NCBI GenBank assembly: GCA_030374805.1
Contig: JARGSG010000183.1
Location: 1,302,001-1,366,000 of the forward strand
Reading direction: 5' to 3'
Length of the DNA stretch: 64,000 nt
Source: Gracilaria gracilis
Taxonomy: Eukaryota; Rhodophyta; Florideophyceae; Gracilariales; Gracilariaceae
Of the stretch, positions 1 to 10,500 are shown piece after piece. Within the stretch, counting starts at the first letter, position 1. Every line of letters begins with the position of its first letter. The notes below the pieces were generated by a model, which had not been told where the DNA came from, searched no databases, and saw only the letters and a list, made by a program, of their open reading frames with translations. Made by a program: the position numbers and the translations under genes.

Positions 1-1
1 G

Positions 2-136
2 AACTCTGAAGACTCTGGTATCGATGCCTTTACGAGACAAGTTTTAGCATTTCGCCTTGCTTTGATGTTAGCAAATGAAAAACGTGGGTCGATGGAGAAT
101 CCAAAACAAAGCATAGTGAAACCGACATCAAAGTAG
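2..136 (+). CDS. C-terminal end of a gene cut by the left edge
   Basis: Frame 2 is open from the first base to a TAG at 134-136 and encodes about 44 residues with ordinary composition, including an amphipathic stretch (AFTRQVLAFRLALMLANEKRG). No start codon is needed because the frame enters from outside the window. The family is not recognisable from so short a tail. An open frame of 44 codons can arise by chance, so this is only a plausible 3' end. Confidence 0.35.
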   Translation, partial: NSEDSGIDAFTRQVLAFRLALMLANEKRGSMENPKQSIVKPTSK

Positions 137-709
137 CAACGCTACGAAGGCAAGAGCGTTGAAGGATAACGCTAGCCTCTGTTGAGCTCTCTGCAAGGAC
201 GGGCATAACCTGCGATTATCTCCGTTCCGCTGGGGTGATGGAATTTCATCACCTCACAGAACAGGGAACGGGGCTATCCAGCCTTGATCTTCAAGGAGAC
301 TACAGTACAGGGAGTTACTGTAAATCACGGCGCGTTTCTCCCGACTGTAAGATATATCGGACTGCCATTGATCTCGACAACGGGCGCACATGGCCTCAAA
401 TCTCAAAACTGAAGCGTTTGCATCGTACCAAGGGTAGCGTTACCGTTGTACCAACGGTAGCACAACATGGCGTTATAATTTGGGGAGGAGCGTGCTCGCC
501 CGACTACGAAAACTGAGCTGTGTTCGCGTTATAACCGTCGTGCCGTGCCTTTTGTAGAAGCAGAGGGGCGACAAGATGTGCTCTCAATAATAAAAACTGT
601 GAGCTCAGAGCTATGAGGTAGCTGTACCTCACTCAACAATATTACGATTTGCTACACCACCACCGTCAGAAGCACTGCTCTTCTGGAAGCCACAGTAATT
701 TGTATCGAG
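137..709. other. Intergenic region upstream of the RNase II gene
   Basis: Contains a 92-codon open frame from an ATG at 238 to 516 with no recognisable domain and unconvincing composition. It also holds a cluster of the TACCnnnGGTA motif at 426-459, about 250 bp upstream of the RNase II start. A short inverted repeat around GAGGTAGCTGTACCTCAC lies near 615-635. Probably promoter DNA. Confidence 0.4.
426..459. promoter_or_regulatory. TACCnnnGGTA palindrome cluster
   Basis: TACCAAGGGTA at 426-436 is followed by the inverted repeat TACCGTTGTACCAACGGTA at 441-459 (8-bp arms TACCGTTG/CAACGGTA, 3-bp spacer). The same 19-mer recurs exactly at 17550-17568. The half-sites CCGTTG/CAACGG fit the general MYB-binding core CNGTTR; binding by a MYB protein is inference. 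It lies about 250 bp upstream of the RNase II start. Confidence 0.4.
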
Positions 710-3127
710 ATGCCTTGCTCTAATATGAAGAGTGCTGCCTTTTTAGGGGCGCATCCCCCATCACTCTTGTTGTTGAGAACGCGATCCTATTCTCGTCGGA
801 GTCGCCCCATAGCTCCGATTCTTCGAGTACCAAAAAGGAAACACGTAAACCCAGTGCATCCTCCGTTTCAGACCGTGTTCATGACAACTGTAGCTAATTT
901 GCAATCAATCGACGTTGGCTCATATATTCATATTCGAAGTGGGTCCAAACTACGCCTAACTCGCGCACTTCGACCGGACGGTAAGCGAAACTGGATGGTT
1001 CAAGACTCAGCTGGTTCTCAGTTCTCTGCCAGTCCAAAACAGATACTTTTCGCCCTCGGATCGCAAGCCGCAACTTCCCTTCCAGATGATCTTAGCGATG
1101 TAGAGAATTTGATTCAAACTCTAGCAGAAGAATACGAAGAACTGTTGGAATTGTCATGGGAAGAACTCAGGTCTGAGACGGATCCCGTAGACATTTACCA
1201 GATCTGCCTCCTAATATTCAGCAATGAAACCCCCCTTTCACTTCTGGTCACCCATTACCTTCTGGATCAAGATGACATCTTCTTTAAAAGTCGAAATATC
1301 AAGGGCACGGTGAAGTACGAAGCACGATCATCCAGGAATGTTGAAGAGATTAAAGTTCAGAAGTTAGAACAGGCTCGGAGATCTGAAAGGGACCAACATA
1401 GACAGCTTGCTATTCAAAATGCCTATTCTTCCTGCTCTTTGGATCCGCTACGCTTTCATTTTTCCGAGGAAGAGATTCAGAAACTGCTTTTTTCACTTCG
1501 AGAGATGGCTATTGAGCTTGGAAACGGCAAATACGATGCAAATAATCGGCATGCATTCATAGCTGGGAACAGCTTCTCTTTGCTCGGAAAAGAAGCAAGA
1601 GCCCTGGTTCAAATGACAATGACTGCCCTCTCCAAGCCTATTGTTCCGTTGTCCGCCTTTGACGTCCTAGTTGCTTGGAGAGAAATGTCCCAACATGAAA
1701 ATCTCGCAATTCTTCGAAGCGGTATGGATAAGAGAAGAACATTTTCAGCTACGACATTGGAGTCAGTGGAACAAATAATTTCGAATCCACCAGTAGATGT
1801 TGACCGACAGAGAAGACTGGACCTGCGCCATCTTCCATCATATGCAGTTGATAGCGCGGACACAACTGAAGTTGATGACGCCATCAGTTTTGACCCTGAA
1901 TCTAATCTGATCTACGTGCATGTCGCAGATCCATCACGATACTTCCCGTGTGCCGAAGATGTTGTTCTGCAAGAAGCATTTCAACGCAGCAGGACTATTT
2001 ACTTGCCAACTGAGAAACTTACTATGTTCCCCGACAAATTAGCAAACGAACTTTTTTCCTTAACGGGGGGGTCGTGGGATGGAACCTCTTTGAGTTTTTC
2101 ATTTTGTGTCAATGAGGACGGGAGTGTCGAGGAGCAGTCGATGCGCGTGCATCCAACACTCACTCCTAGACCTCTGCGCCTCACCTATGAGCAAGCAAAT
2201 GAAGCTATTGAAGACGATGCAAATACAGAGCATGCGCCTCTGAAGCAACTCTATCACCTCGCCTTGAAACGCAGAGAGTGGCGTGAAGTCGAAGGGGGCG
2301 CAATCAATATCGACACTCCCTTCTCGTATATCGGCGTGAAAGACGAGTCCAAAGAAGATCCTGAGATAAGTATCGGAACGGTTCAATCAGATACAGCGGC
2401 ATGGAAATTGGTTTCCGAACTAATGATAACTGCATGCACAGTGGGCGCTTTCATCGCTAAAGAGGCCAACCTTCCACTGCCTTTCCGAAGTCAAGAACCA
2501 TTTGACTATCCTGAAGATGACGTGATTGAGTCAATTCCCAACGGCCCGGCTAGAGCAGCAATAGTTTTCAAAAATGCTGCGGCGTCAGTGACTTCTACTC
2601 AGCCAATGGAGCATGCGTCCCTTGGAGTAGATTACTATTCACAGTTGACTTCTCCTATTCGACGAAGCCTCGATCTGATTGCACACTTTCAACTGAAGGC
2701 GCTTATCAGAGGCGAAGAAGCGCCGTACACAGTTGACGACATTAACAGTGAAATAGGACGGACCCAAGATGTGGGGCGGGACGCAAGAGTGCTAGAAAAC
2801 AGAACTAACAAGTACTGGCAGCTAGAGTTCTTGAGACGGAAGGGTCCCAACGTAATTCACCGCGCAAGCTTCGTCAAAAGTATCAGAGACTCTGATCGCC
2901 TCGGTCTTGTTCACTTTGAAGACTATGGATTTCAGTTGGTATCCATGATAACACCCGGAACGAAACCGGGAGCAGCCGTGGGTGTGCGAATTTCCATTGC
3001 GAATCCCAGAACCGGGGAAGTGCGAGCAGAAAGTGTTCTTAGCAGTGAGGCTAGCTCTTGGGAAGCGTTCGACGATATCGGTGACGACGGGATTCTCTCT
3101 GACATCACCGAGGATGAGCTATCGTAG
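710..3127 (+). CDS. Organellar exoribonuclease II (RNB-domain protein)
   Basis: The 805-residue intronless protein belongs to the RNase II/RNR family, which degrades RNA 3'-to-5' processively. The RNB catalytic core starts near residue 375. Its signature DSADTTEVDDAISFD (about residues 378-392) holds the clustered aspartates that bind Mg2+. The later block SQLTSPIRRSLDL is the conserved TSPIRRYxDL region. The first 45 or so residues are rich in Arg, Ser and Pro, poor in acidic residues, and look like an organellar transit peptide, so it probably acts in plastid or mitochondrial RNA maturation like plant RNR1. The ATG at 710 is kept because it precedes that peptide; a later ATG at FMTTVAN (near 880) is an alternative. 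The N-terminal half is divergent and cold-shock domains are not obvious. Confidence 0.93.
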   Translation: MPCSNMKSAAFLGAHPPSLLLLRTRSYSRRSRPIAPILRVPKRKHVNPVHPPFQTVFMTTVANLQSIDVGSYIHIRSGSKLRLTRALRPDGKRNWMVQDSAGSQFSASPKQILFALGSQAATSLPDDLSDVENLIQTLAEEYEELLELSWEELRSETDPVDIYQICLLIFSNETPLSLLVTHYLLDQDDIFFKSRNIKGTVKYEARSSRNVEEIKVQKLEQARRSERDQHRQLAIQNAYSSCSLDPLRFHFSEEEIQKLLFSLREMAIELGNGKYDANNRHAFIAGNSFSLLGKEARALVQMTMTALSKPIVPLSAFDVLVAWREMSQHENLAILRSGMDKRRTFSATTLESVEQIISNPPVDVDRQRRLDLRHLPSYAVDSADTTEVDDAISFDPESNLIYVHVADPSRYFPCAEDVVLQEAFQRSRTIYLPTEKLTMFPDKLANELFSLTGGSWDGTSLSFSFCVNEDGSVEEQSMRVHPTLTPRPLRLTYEQANEAIEDDANTEHAPLKQLYHLALKRREWREVEGGAINIDTPFSYIGVKDESKEDPEISIGTVQSDTAAWKLVSELMITACTVGAFIAKEANLPLPFRSQEPFDYPEDDVIESIPNGPARAAIVFKNAAASVTSTQPMEHASLGVDYYSQLTSPIRRSLDLIAHFQLKALIRGEEAPYTVDDINSEIGRTQDVGRDARVLENRTNKYWQLEFLRRKGPNVIHRASFVKSIRDSDRLGLVHFEDYGFQLVSMITPGTKPGAAVGVRISIANPRTGEVRAESVLSSEASSWEAFDDIGDDGILSDITEDELS

Positions 3128-3151
3128 TATTTGATTCAAACGATGATAATC

Positions 3152-4011
3152 TTATTTTCGGGCCCGGCGATTTGATGTCTCTGGCCGTCGCGGGGGCCTC
3201 CGTTTCCTTTGCCTTCCGCCTGCACTTCTCGCCGCTCGGGGTGGTTTCCGAGGAAATTTTGGAACCGGAATGACTACAGGTCGTGTTTGAATTCGACGAG
3301 GCCAAAAGGGCTTTCCTTGTTTTCTTCGGCTTCTCCAATACAAGAAGACGAGAATGGCGATGATAAGAACGACAACGAGGAAACTGAACCCGATGCTCAC
3401 GCTGAGATGAAGGCCCATCACTTTTTGGCGAAAAGCAACGACTCTGGGCGATGATTCCTGTGCTTGGGAAGCACACGGACGCTGTTAACCCAACGTTGGA
3501 CTTCTTCTCGCGTGCGTGAACGATTTTCAATCCTGATATCTTGGAGTTCGGACGGTGTCAGCCTGTACAGGGGCGGCGCCTTTGTCGTCTGTTCACCCCG
3601 GATGAGGTTGTAGACAGTAGCAGGTAAAACGCTACCAACGGTAGGCGATGATTGTGTGACAACGGGGGTACAGAAGCGTCTGGCCGGACAACTGATGAAC
3701 GTGGACAACGATTCTTGTAGTGAGCTCTCACGTGCGAGGCGGAACCGAGTTGGAATGACTATGATATGCGCTTGTAGTGAGCTCTCACAGATGGAGTTGC
3801 CCCACGAATCGTGGGCCACGATAGATAGATATCCTTCCTGGTTACGAAACTGTGACAAAACATTCTGAAATAATTGATGATTCACTGTAAGACATTGTGA
3901 TCGCACGCAGTGCCGCGCCGCGTGGCCCGCACGTGACCTAACTGCTGCTTTTTGTTTGGCCGTTCTTGTATCAACGGTGCAGAGCAGCAGATGTTCTAAC
4001 ACCGTCGTCAT
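3152..4011 (-). CDS. Possible type I membrane protein, frame-split
   Basis: Two overlapping minus-strand frames look like parts of one gene. The first (4011 down to 3418, 197 codons) has no recognised domain and ends in an Arg-rich segment. The second (3421 down to 3152) holds a strong transmembrane helix (SIGFSFLVVVLIIAILVFLYW) followed by a very basic tail, as in a type I membrane protein. They differ in frame, so a short intron near 3400-3500 or a frameshift must join them; I could not find an unambiguous GT-AG pair. An 18-bp direct repeat (3714-3731 and 3771-3788, exactly 19 codons apart) lies in the first part. It is convergent with the RNase II gene. No function assigned. Confidence 0.4.
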
Positions 4012-4325
4012 CTTCGCCAGAACTTGAGCGATGAACCTGTTTTATTCGAATGCAGTGCACCAAAGTCCGCAACTCTATTAAACCCACCCTTTGAAAGACA
4101 TCGTTGTACGATATGACCGCTTCGCTTAGCTTTCACACCATTGACATTTACGCCGCACTACGTTGAAGGCACTGATGAATTTTTCGTGAGAGGATTGGTT
4201 GTTTTGCCTATGTTGTGAGTATTGCGCAAGCGTGGTCTCAACACCGTTAGCCGTCACGACGTTATCCTATTAACTTCCAACCTGTATTGCCAATAACGAA
4301 GTTCGTACTTTCTCGTGCTGTGGCC
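4012..4325. other. Intergenic region, divergent promoter candidate
   Basis: Separates the uncertain minus-strand membrane gene from the NAF1-like gene. I see no further gene, RNA or repeat in it. Confidence 0.4.
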
Positions 4326-6218
4326 ATGATGGTAGAAATCAAATCGCGTCAGGACTGTGAGGAGAAGCGTTCTACAGCTCTTGAAATACTGGACGATATA
4401 TTCGCAAAGTCTACAAGAACACCCATTCATGATTTGATTGAAGGCTTGCTGAACCAAGTCACAGGTTTGCCACCGAACAATGCCAACAAACCTACAGCTC
4501 GACCGAAAGCCACACACGCTCCCCAGTCTTTATTAGAATCGTCTGCGCACTCCTCCTCCAACTCTGACTCCGACTCACATTCTGATACTTCTTCGATCTC
4601 TTCATCTTCCACTACCTCATCTTCTTCTTCAAATTCAAGTTCGGAACGCGAAGCCAACGACCAGATTAGGAAAGCAGAACTGGCACGTATCGTTCAAGAA
4701 TCCAAGGCGGAGGACGATGGGAAACACTTGCGTTCTAAGAATGAAGTCGACCCAGAAAACGTACCTGTTCCGACCCCCACCATTGTCATTAGAGAGGAAG
4801 ATGAAATAGTTCCGGTCGGCAAAATAGTTTCGGCTATGGAGTCTGTGGTTGTCGTGTCTACCGCAGATTGGCGCCCTAACGAAGAAGCCAAAACGGTCCA
4901 TGGAACTCATCCTAAGACATCTCCACTTGGTACGAATTTGAACTCAGTCAGTGCTTTGGATCATGGTTCCGCGCTCTGTTTCGGAGATCGCAGGTTTCTG
5001 GGAGTGGTCGACGAGACTTTCGGGCCAGTGGAATGCCCTTTTTATGTTGTGCGGTTTAACACTGTCAAGGAGCGTGACGCTACTGGGGCTAAAGAAGGTC
5101 GAATGGTTTATTTAGTGAAGCAGAAGAGCAAGTGGGTGCGAGGAAGTGATGTGCTTAGCAAGGGTTATGACACAAGCAACTGGGATGATGAAGAGTGTAA
5201 CGGTCCAGTTGAATTCTCGGACGACGAAGACGAAAAAGCTGCGAAACAAGCGCAAAGAAGGGCACGAACCCAAAGGCGAGAAAATGGCATGGACAACGCG
5301 AACGAACAGAAACGCCGGAGGTTGAGTACTTCTTACCCAGCGCGTGAGATGAGCAACCCAGCTGAACAGCATGTGAGAACTGTTCGCCGTGGTTCTCAAC
5401 GCGGGCGGCTCGGACCGAGGTATGGAAGGAACCCCAACGCTGAACACAAAAATGGTCCTCGGGACACCGCAAGGTATGCCAGTAATCACGCAACCGCTCC
5501 AGTTAGAAATACTGCTATGTTCGGAAATCAGTTGCAAGGCGAATCATCTGCGGCACTTGGCATGCATGGCATGGATCCAGTTGCATCCTCCGAGGTCTAC
5601 GCGCGAGCTGGTTACTCACGTTCGCACAGCGTTCCAAACCCCTCGGGGGTCTACTCCGGATCTCATCCAAACGGCGCTGTCCCGCCTGCTCCTAATGGAC
5701 TTGGGCAGCAGTTTTACCACCATCACGGACTGTCTCAAATGGTTTCCCCTGTTCACAACCCGTTCGCTTTCACGGCAAGTGGTCTACCTGGCGCTCTACC
5801 TGGCGCGAATGTAGGGGTACCACATCAAAGCAGAGCACAGGGACATTATGTCAATCATGGAGTGAACAGTTCTCAACACCAATACCATGGGGCTCCAACT
5901 CCGTATTGGTTCGCAGGTATGTCGCACCAAATGTATCCGCAAACAAATACTGCTGAACTTCGCCAGAACAATTCTTTTTACGCGGGACCAATGGACAACC
6001 AGAGCAGAACGTTTTACGGAGGACCGGTGCCTCAGCAATTGAGATATGAAGAAGCCAACCATCAAGTGAGACCGCCTAGCATGAGCCCATATTCTCCGGT
6101 CGGTTTTGCAAGCTATGCTTCAGGGGCAGGGAGACCAATGCACATGAATGTAGGACCAAGCCCAGAACAACATCAGCAGGAAACAACCCACCCCCCTCCT
6201 CCCCAAGGGCGTAGATGA
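4326..6218 (+). CDS. NAF1: NAF1-like H/ACA snoRNP assembly factor
   Basis: Protein of 630 residues from the first in-frame ATG (4326). The central block, about residues 160-308, matches the Gar1/Naf1 RNA-binding fold: VGKIVSAMESVVVVST, then LDHGSALCFGDRRFLGVVDETFGPVECPFYVVRF, a GRMVYLV strand, and the diagnostic segment KGYDTSNWDDEE...EFSDDE. NAF1 binds the pseudouridine synthase dyskerin/Cbf5 during nuclear assembly of H/ACA particles and is later replaced by Gar1. The flanks are low complexity: an acidic Ser-rich N-terminus (near residues 70-110) and a long Gly/Pro/His/Asn-rich tail ending in a Pro run, as in other NAF1 proteins. The long tail distinguishes it from the short, GAR-rich Gar1. 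Confidence 0.88.
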   Translation: MMVEIKSRQDCEEKRSTALEILDDIFAKSTRTPIHDLIEGLLNQVTGLPPNNANKPTARPKATHAPQSLLESSAHSSSNSDSDSHSDTSSISSSSTTSSSSSNSSSEREANDQIRKAELARIVQESKAEDDGKHLRSKNEVDPENVPVPTPTIVIREEDEIVPVGKIVSAMESVVVVSTADWRPNEEAKTVHGTHPKTSPLGTNLNSVSALDHGSALCFGDRRFLGVVDETFGPVECPFYVVRFNTVKERDATGAKEGRMVYLVKQKSKWVRGSDVLSKGYDTSNWDDEECNGPVEFSDDEDEKAAKQAQRRARTQRRENGMDNANEQKRRRLSTSYPAREMSNPAEQHVRTVRRGSQRGRLGPRYGRNPNAEHKNGPRDTARYASNHATAPVRNTAMFGNQLQGESSAALGMHGMDPVASSEVYARAGYSRSHSVPNPSGVYSGSHPNGAVPPAPNGLGQQFYHHHGLSQMVSPVHNPFAFTASGLPGALPGANVGVPHQSRAQGHYVNHGVNSSQHQYHGAPTPYWFAGMSHQMYPQTNTAELRQNNSFYAGPMDNQSRTFYGGPVPQQLRYEEANHQVRPPSMSPYSPVGFASYASGAGRPMHMNVGPSPEQHQQETTHPPPPQGRR

Positions 6219-6817
6219 CTGGGGGGGTTTCAAGGCACAAGACCACACAAATAGTCCTGAAATACACGGACTAACTTCGTGGTGTTTTGGCTCGAGGATA
6301 CGATAATCGAAAACAGCGCTGACGATAACTGCATCGCAAGCATCAATCCGCGTGCCGTCCTCTGAATTTGAAGACTCTATGATTATTAGAAAGGGCTGCA
6401 CCTGGGGCTCGAACAATGCATTTGCCCACGCCGCCATCGATACTTCATCAACGGGGGGTCGTTCTTTAACAGGTTAGTACTGCAAGGGTACAATAAGGAT
6501 TACTCTTAGCAGTGAATTAGCATTGACGCACTTATACCAGACACAACAATTTTGTCGATGTGAATCCAGTTTGGACTCATGTGTTCACAAGCATTGTCAA
6601 CCATCTTGCGTTCATCCTCAAAACATGGTCCAGCGATAAGTGTAGCAATCCCATACGAAGAGCTTCCCAAAATGACACTCAGACCATTGACCACTGCTCA
6701 CAACACAATCACCACACCAGGGATACGAGAGCTGAAAGTTGCTGGCGTTGAACGATCATTCGTTACCCTTTCCTCAGTTGTATCTACAGTAGGTTTTGCC
6801 AATCGTTCGATTGACAT
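6120..6817 (-). CDS. Unrecognised spliced gene with an in-frame TGA
   Basis: An ATG at 6817 opens a frame running in register into a second open segment, interrupted only by TGA at 6700-6698. Downstream, an intron (6537 to 6464, 74 nt) has a GTATAAGT donor, a perfect TACTAAC branch point and an AAAG acceptor; removing it keeps the frame open through residues such as MAAWANALFEPQVQPFLIII to a stop at 6120. The last 99 bp overlap the 3' end of the NAF1-like gene antisense. The TGA sits inside a hydrophobic run (VVIVL-stop-AVVNGLSVIL). It could be a decayed gene, a very short (33-nt) intron, a recoded codon or a sequence error. Family not recognised. A 129-codon frame on the opposite strand (6579-6968) is judged the shadow because the intron signals are on the minus strand. 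Confidence 0.45.
6464..6537 (-). other. Spliceosomal intron, 74 nt
   Basis: Minus-strand donor GTATAAGT, branch point TACTAAC ten bases before the acceptor AAAG. Splicing joins two open segments in frame (phase 1). Confidence 0.6.
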
Positions 6818-7548
6818 GACTTGCCAGGAAATATTTAAGGGCTGGACTCCGTCTATCTACGAGTATAAACGCGTTGTCGAAAAGTTGTTAATTTCAAAAT
6901 GTGTTCCCAGCGTCGCTGCCGAGCAAGGAAGCTGTCAATTTAATGCAAAGGGGAGTTTCGGTCCTTGATTTCTACGAAGTACAATCACTGGTGCAGTGGG
7001 ACTAGATTCGAGTCAAGCTCTCGAATTGTACACCTGCTTTGGCGTTGCCTCGGTCAAAACCTCAACCGCCGTCTGCGGTGAGCAACGGTGGACGCTGGCC
7101 ATGAGCAGCTTCGATAGAAATTCATGCAGTGAAAGAGCACAACGCCAGTCCAGCCAAATAAAACCGTGGCCGAAATTGTTTATTTCTGTCGCTGCCCACG
7201 GTACTCAACAACTCCTTGCTTCCCAGCTTCCCAACTTGGCCTAAACCTGGAACTTGGAAGTCGGGTTGCTTTTTTTGTCGCACAGAACTTTGCTTCCGGG
7301 ACGCCCAAGGTACAGCAGAATTTTGTGGAGAGCGCCGCCCTGTACCTAGAGCCTGTGTCGCAGCAGGCCTGTGAGAAGAAGCCCGTTGCCGTACTGCGCT
7401 AATTATATCTGGCAAGCGACAAGGAACGGGCTCCAGTGTCATTCTTGTGTTTCTGTTCCTTAGCTGTCTTTGCTTTGTTCTGTGGGCAAACTTGTCCGCG
7501 CCTGCGCCTGTTATTTCCGGGAGTGTTTCGCGCTGTTAACTTCTGCGC
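6818..7548. other. Intergenic region between the minus-strand gene and cullin
   Basis: Divergent promoter region of about 730 bp. Short frames occur on both strands (for example 7122-7442 minus and 7166-7402 plus), but they overlap one another and none shows a domain. No RNA gene or repeat was seen. Confidence 0.4.
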
Positions 7549-10500
7549 ATGATGACGATACATGAAAGCTCTTTCGACCATGACCTCGACTCTCGCTGGC
7601 GAAATGTGAAAGCCCGACTTTCTGCAGTGCTCCGAAATATGCAAGACACTCCAGTCAAAACGTCTCCAGAAGAATGGAGTAATATATTTACCGATGTTGC
7701 GAACCTTTACGATCAGAACGATGCAATGCGAATGCGAAGAATGTATGTGCACGTGCGTCAGTTTGTTCGTGACCTGGTTGATGTGCAGTTGCACCATCTA
7801 CGACTTTTGGACGGCACAATACTTCTTTCTGAGTATGTACGACGATGGAAGGTCGCCATGAAATACACCATGTTCATGAAGCGTGTTTTGCATCATCTTC
7901 AACGGTTCTGGATAAAGGAAAACATGAACACTCTGAAGCATGACCCTGTGCGACCTCTAGATAAGCTTTTAATGTTCTACTGGAGAGAGGATCTTTTGAG
8001 TAATCTTCCCTCCCTTGTTGACATTGCCCTAGATTTGGTAGATGATGACCGTCGAGGCCTTTCGATAAATCGCGAAGCTGTCCGTGGAGTTGTTGAAAAC
8101 TTCGTAGAGATTGGCGCTGCAGATGTTTGCGAACACGAAATGTATGACTCCATCGGCTGCAGCGACAAACATGCTCCCGACCAGATCTCCACACTTCATT
8201 TGTACATACATGTTTTTGAGGAAAGGTTTCTGTCTCGCACACGAAGTTTCTACAAAGAGGAAGGTGCGCGTATAGCTCGAGGTGGAAACATAACAACTTT
8301 TGTTAAACAAATACAGGGTCATCTGGACGCAGAAGAGGCACGGGTGCGCAGCCTTTTGCACGAAGATTCTACAATGCGTGTTCGCGAAGCTGCTGAGGCA
8401 GAATTAATAGGTAATCATAAAGGATATCTTCAGAAGGAAGCAACTACCATGATTCGAGAAGGTCGTACAAGCGAACTGCACGTGGTATTCAAACTACTGG
8501 AACGCGTTGAAGACGGTCTAACGCCAATTGGTAACTTTTTCGTAAACTTCGTTCGGGATGAGGGGAACTCTTTAGTCGTGAAGCACATCGATAACTTGCG
8601 TGGGAAAGGAAGTGTTTTGCAAAACTTAGCCCTTGTGGAACGCCTCATAACACTCTACTGGAAGCATGCGAAGATGGCCGAGCGATGTTTTGAAGGGTCA
8701 AATATGATAATGATCGCCATCGACAACGCTTTTCGAGGGTTCGTGAATCGCTCTTTGGGTCCGATATGTCTCGCCAATCTGCTTGCTCATTACATTGATC
8801 GATTGTTGAGGCCGAAGGCTATGGACGGCGTTTATTTAGCAGATGAATATGATGAATGCAGCGAACGCGAAACAGACTGTTCTGATCGGCAAACAGGTGC
8901 TGTTCTTCACTTACACAAACTCAAGTGCTTAGCACCGGACATTTTTGACAACAACCAGGGGCTTCAATCTGTTCGAGAAGATCTTCAGCGAGAACGCTTA
9001 ATGAATGAACTCGTGAGACTTTTTGGGTATCTTGATGACAAAGACATATTCTTTGAGTCGCATCGAAGACTTTTTGCCAAGCGACTGCTATATGGGTCAA
9101 AAGGAGAGGTAGAGAACGTCTTCATTGGAAAACTGAGACAGAAAGCTGGCAACACTTATACTCAGCGCTTAACTGGGATGCTTCAGGATATTATTGTAGG
9201 TAAGACGCTGAGAGGACGGTTCACAAGCTATCTTGGTGCCTTGCGAGTTCATTACTGGGAGAGACAAAGAGAGCAGCAGATAACCTCTTGTGCTGTGGGG
9301 AGTGAACATACCCCGAGTCTCTCAGAGATACAAGAAATTCTTCTGCAAGAATCGGAAAAATTCGGTGGTATACCATCGTATATACAAGATTGGTTCAAAG
9401 AGAATGCATCTAAAAGTACTGCAACTTTGGACAGGCAAGGCATTTATATACTTCGAAGACTAAGGCAATGCATACCAAGACTAGAAAGGAACTCAATTGG
9501 TCTCGCAAATCCTCAAAGCGGAAATCCCATGTGGATGTCTAAATTGTCGAGAAAAGACCAGCATAGTTTTCTCGACGAAGAGGATAACATAGCTCAAGCC
9601 TTGAAAATCGACTTCAATGGATATGTCTTCAACGCGTTGCACTGGCCGGCAGAAAAGAAACTGGACCTTAAGATGCCCGCGGTCCTCACCAAGTGTCAGC
9701 AACTGTTTTCCCAGTTCTATATGCGTAACAAGAAACCGAGGAAGTTGACTTGGGTGCACTCCTCCTCGACAATTCATCTTACCGCAAGGATAGGACATTC
9801 TGAATATACATTTGTGGTGTCGGCACTGCAGGCGTGCTTCCTCTTGCTTTTCAATGACAGGGACTGCATATCGGTTAAGGATGCCACGCGATACCTGAAT
9901 GTGAGCTCTCAGGACTTGCTTGAGCATCTTGAACCAATGACTTCCTCGAGGACGCATAGGCTGCTGACGGTGAACGACAATGTCTTTCCACATCGGTTCG
10001 CAGCCCCTCGCCATGTAAACCCGCAGCTGGGAATTGGGTCTAATGTCCATCACTTTGGAATGAATCAGGGGCAAGAGAATTCAGGGAGGGCTTCACACAA
10101 AGGTCTTTCAAGTTCCATCCTTCTAGGGGAAATGAAAAAAAGAAAAATGCCGAGCATATGCTTGACACAGCCTCCTCCTCTTAAGCGGCAAAGATTCTCA
10201 CTGAATTCAAATGATGCAAGTTCGAACTTGGAAATCCGAAGTACTTCAACTGAACGAAATGGAGATGTCAAACTCCAGTTACCGTCTGTTCGCCAAATAC
10301 TTGCTGCTGCTCCAATCCCATGTCCATTACCTAATGTGCATCCCCTTCACCAACCACATCCTCTTACACCAAACGTAGAGTCAAACTGCGAAAGACCAAC
10401 ACCAGCTGCAAAAGGAAGTTCGTACATACATCTGAACAAAGATTTCGAATCAAGGTATCGAAAGATAATCTTCCCCTCAGAAATGTCCAGAATCGCAGCC

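Noticed and set aside
6579-6968. 129-codon plus-strand frame
   Set aside because: The minus strand has an intron with perfect donor and TACTAAC signals joining open frames; the plus frame has no domain.
7122-7442. 106-codon minus frame and overlapping plus frames before the cullin gene
   Set aside because: Frames overlap on both strands, lack domains and have unremarkable composition.
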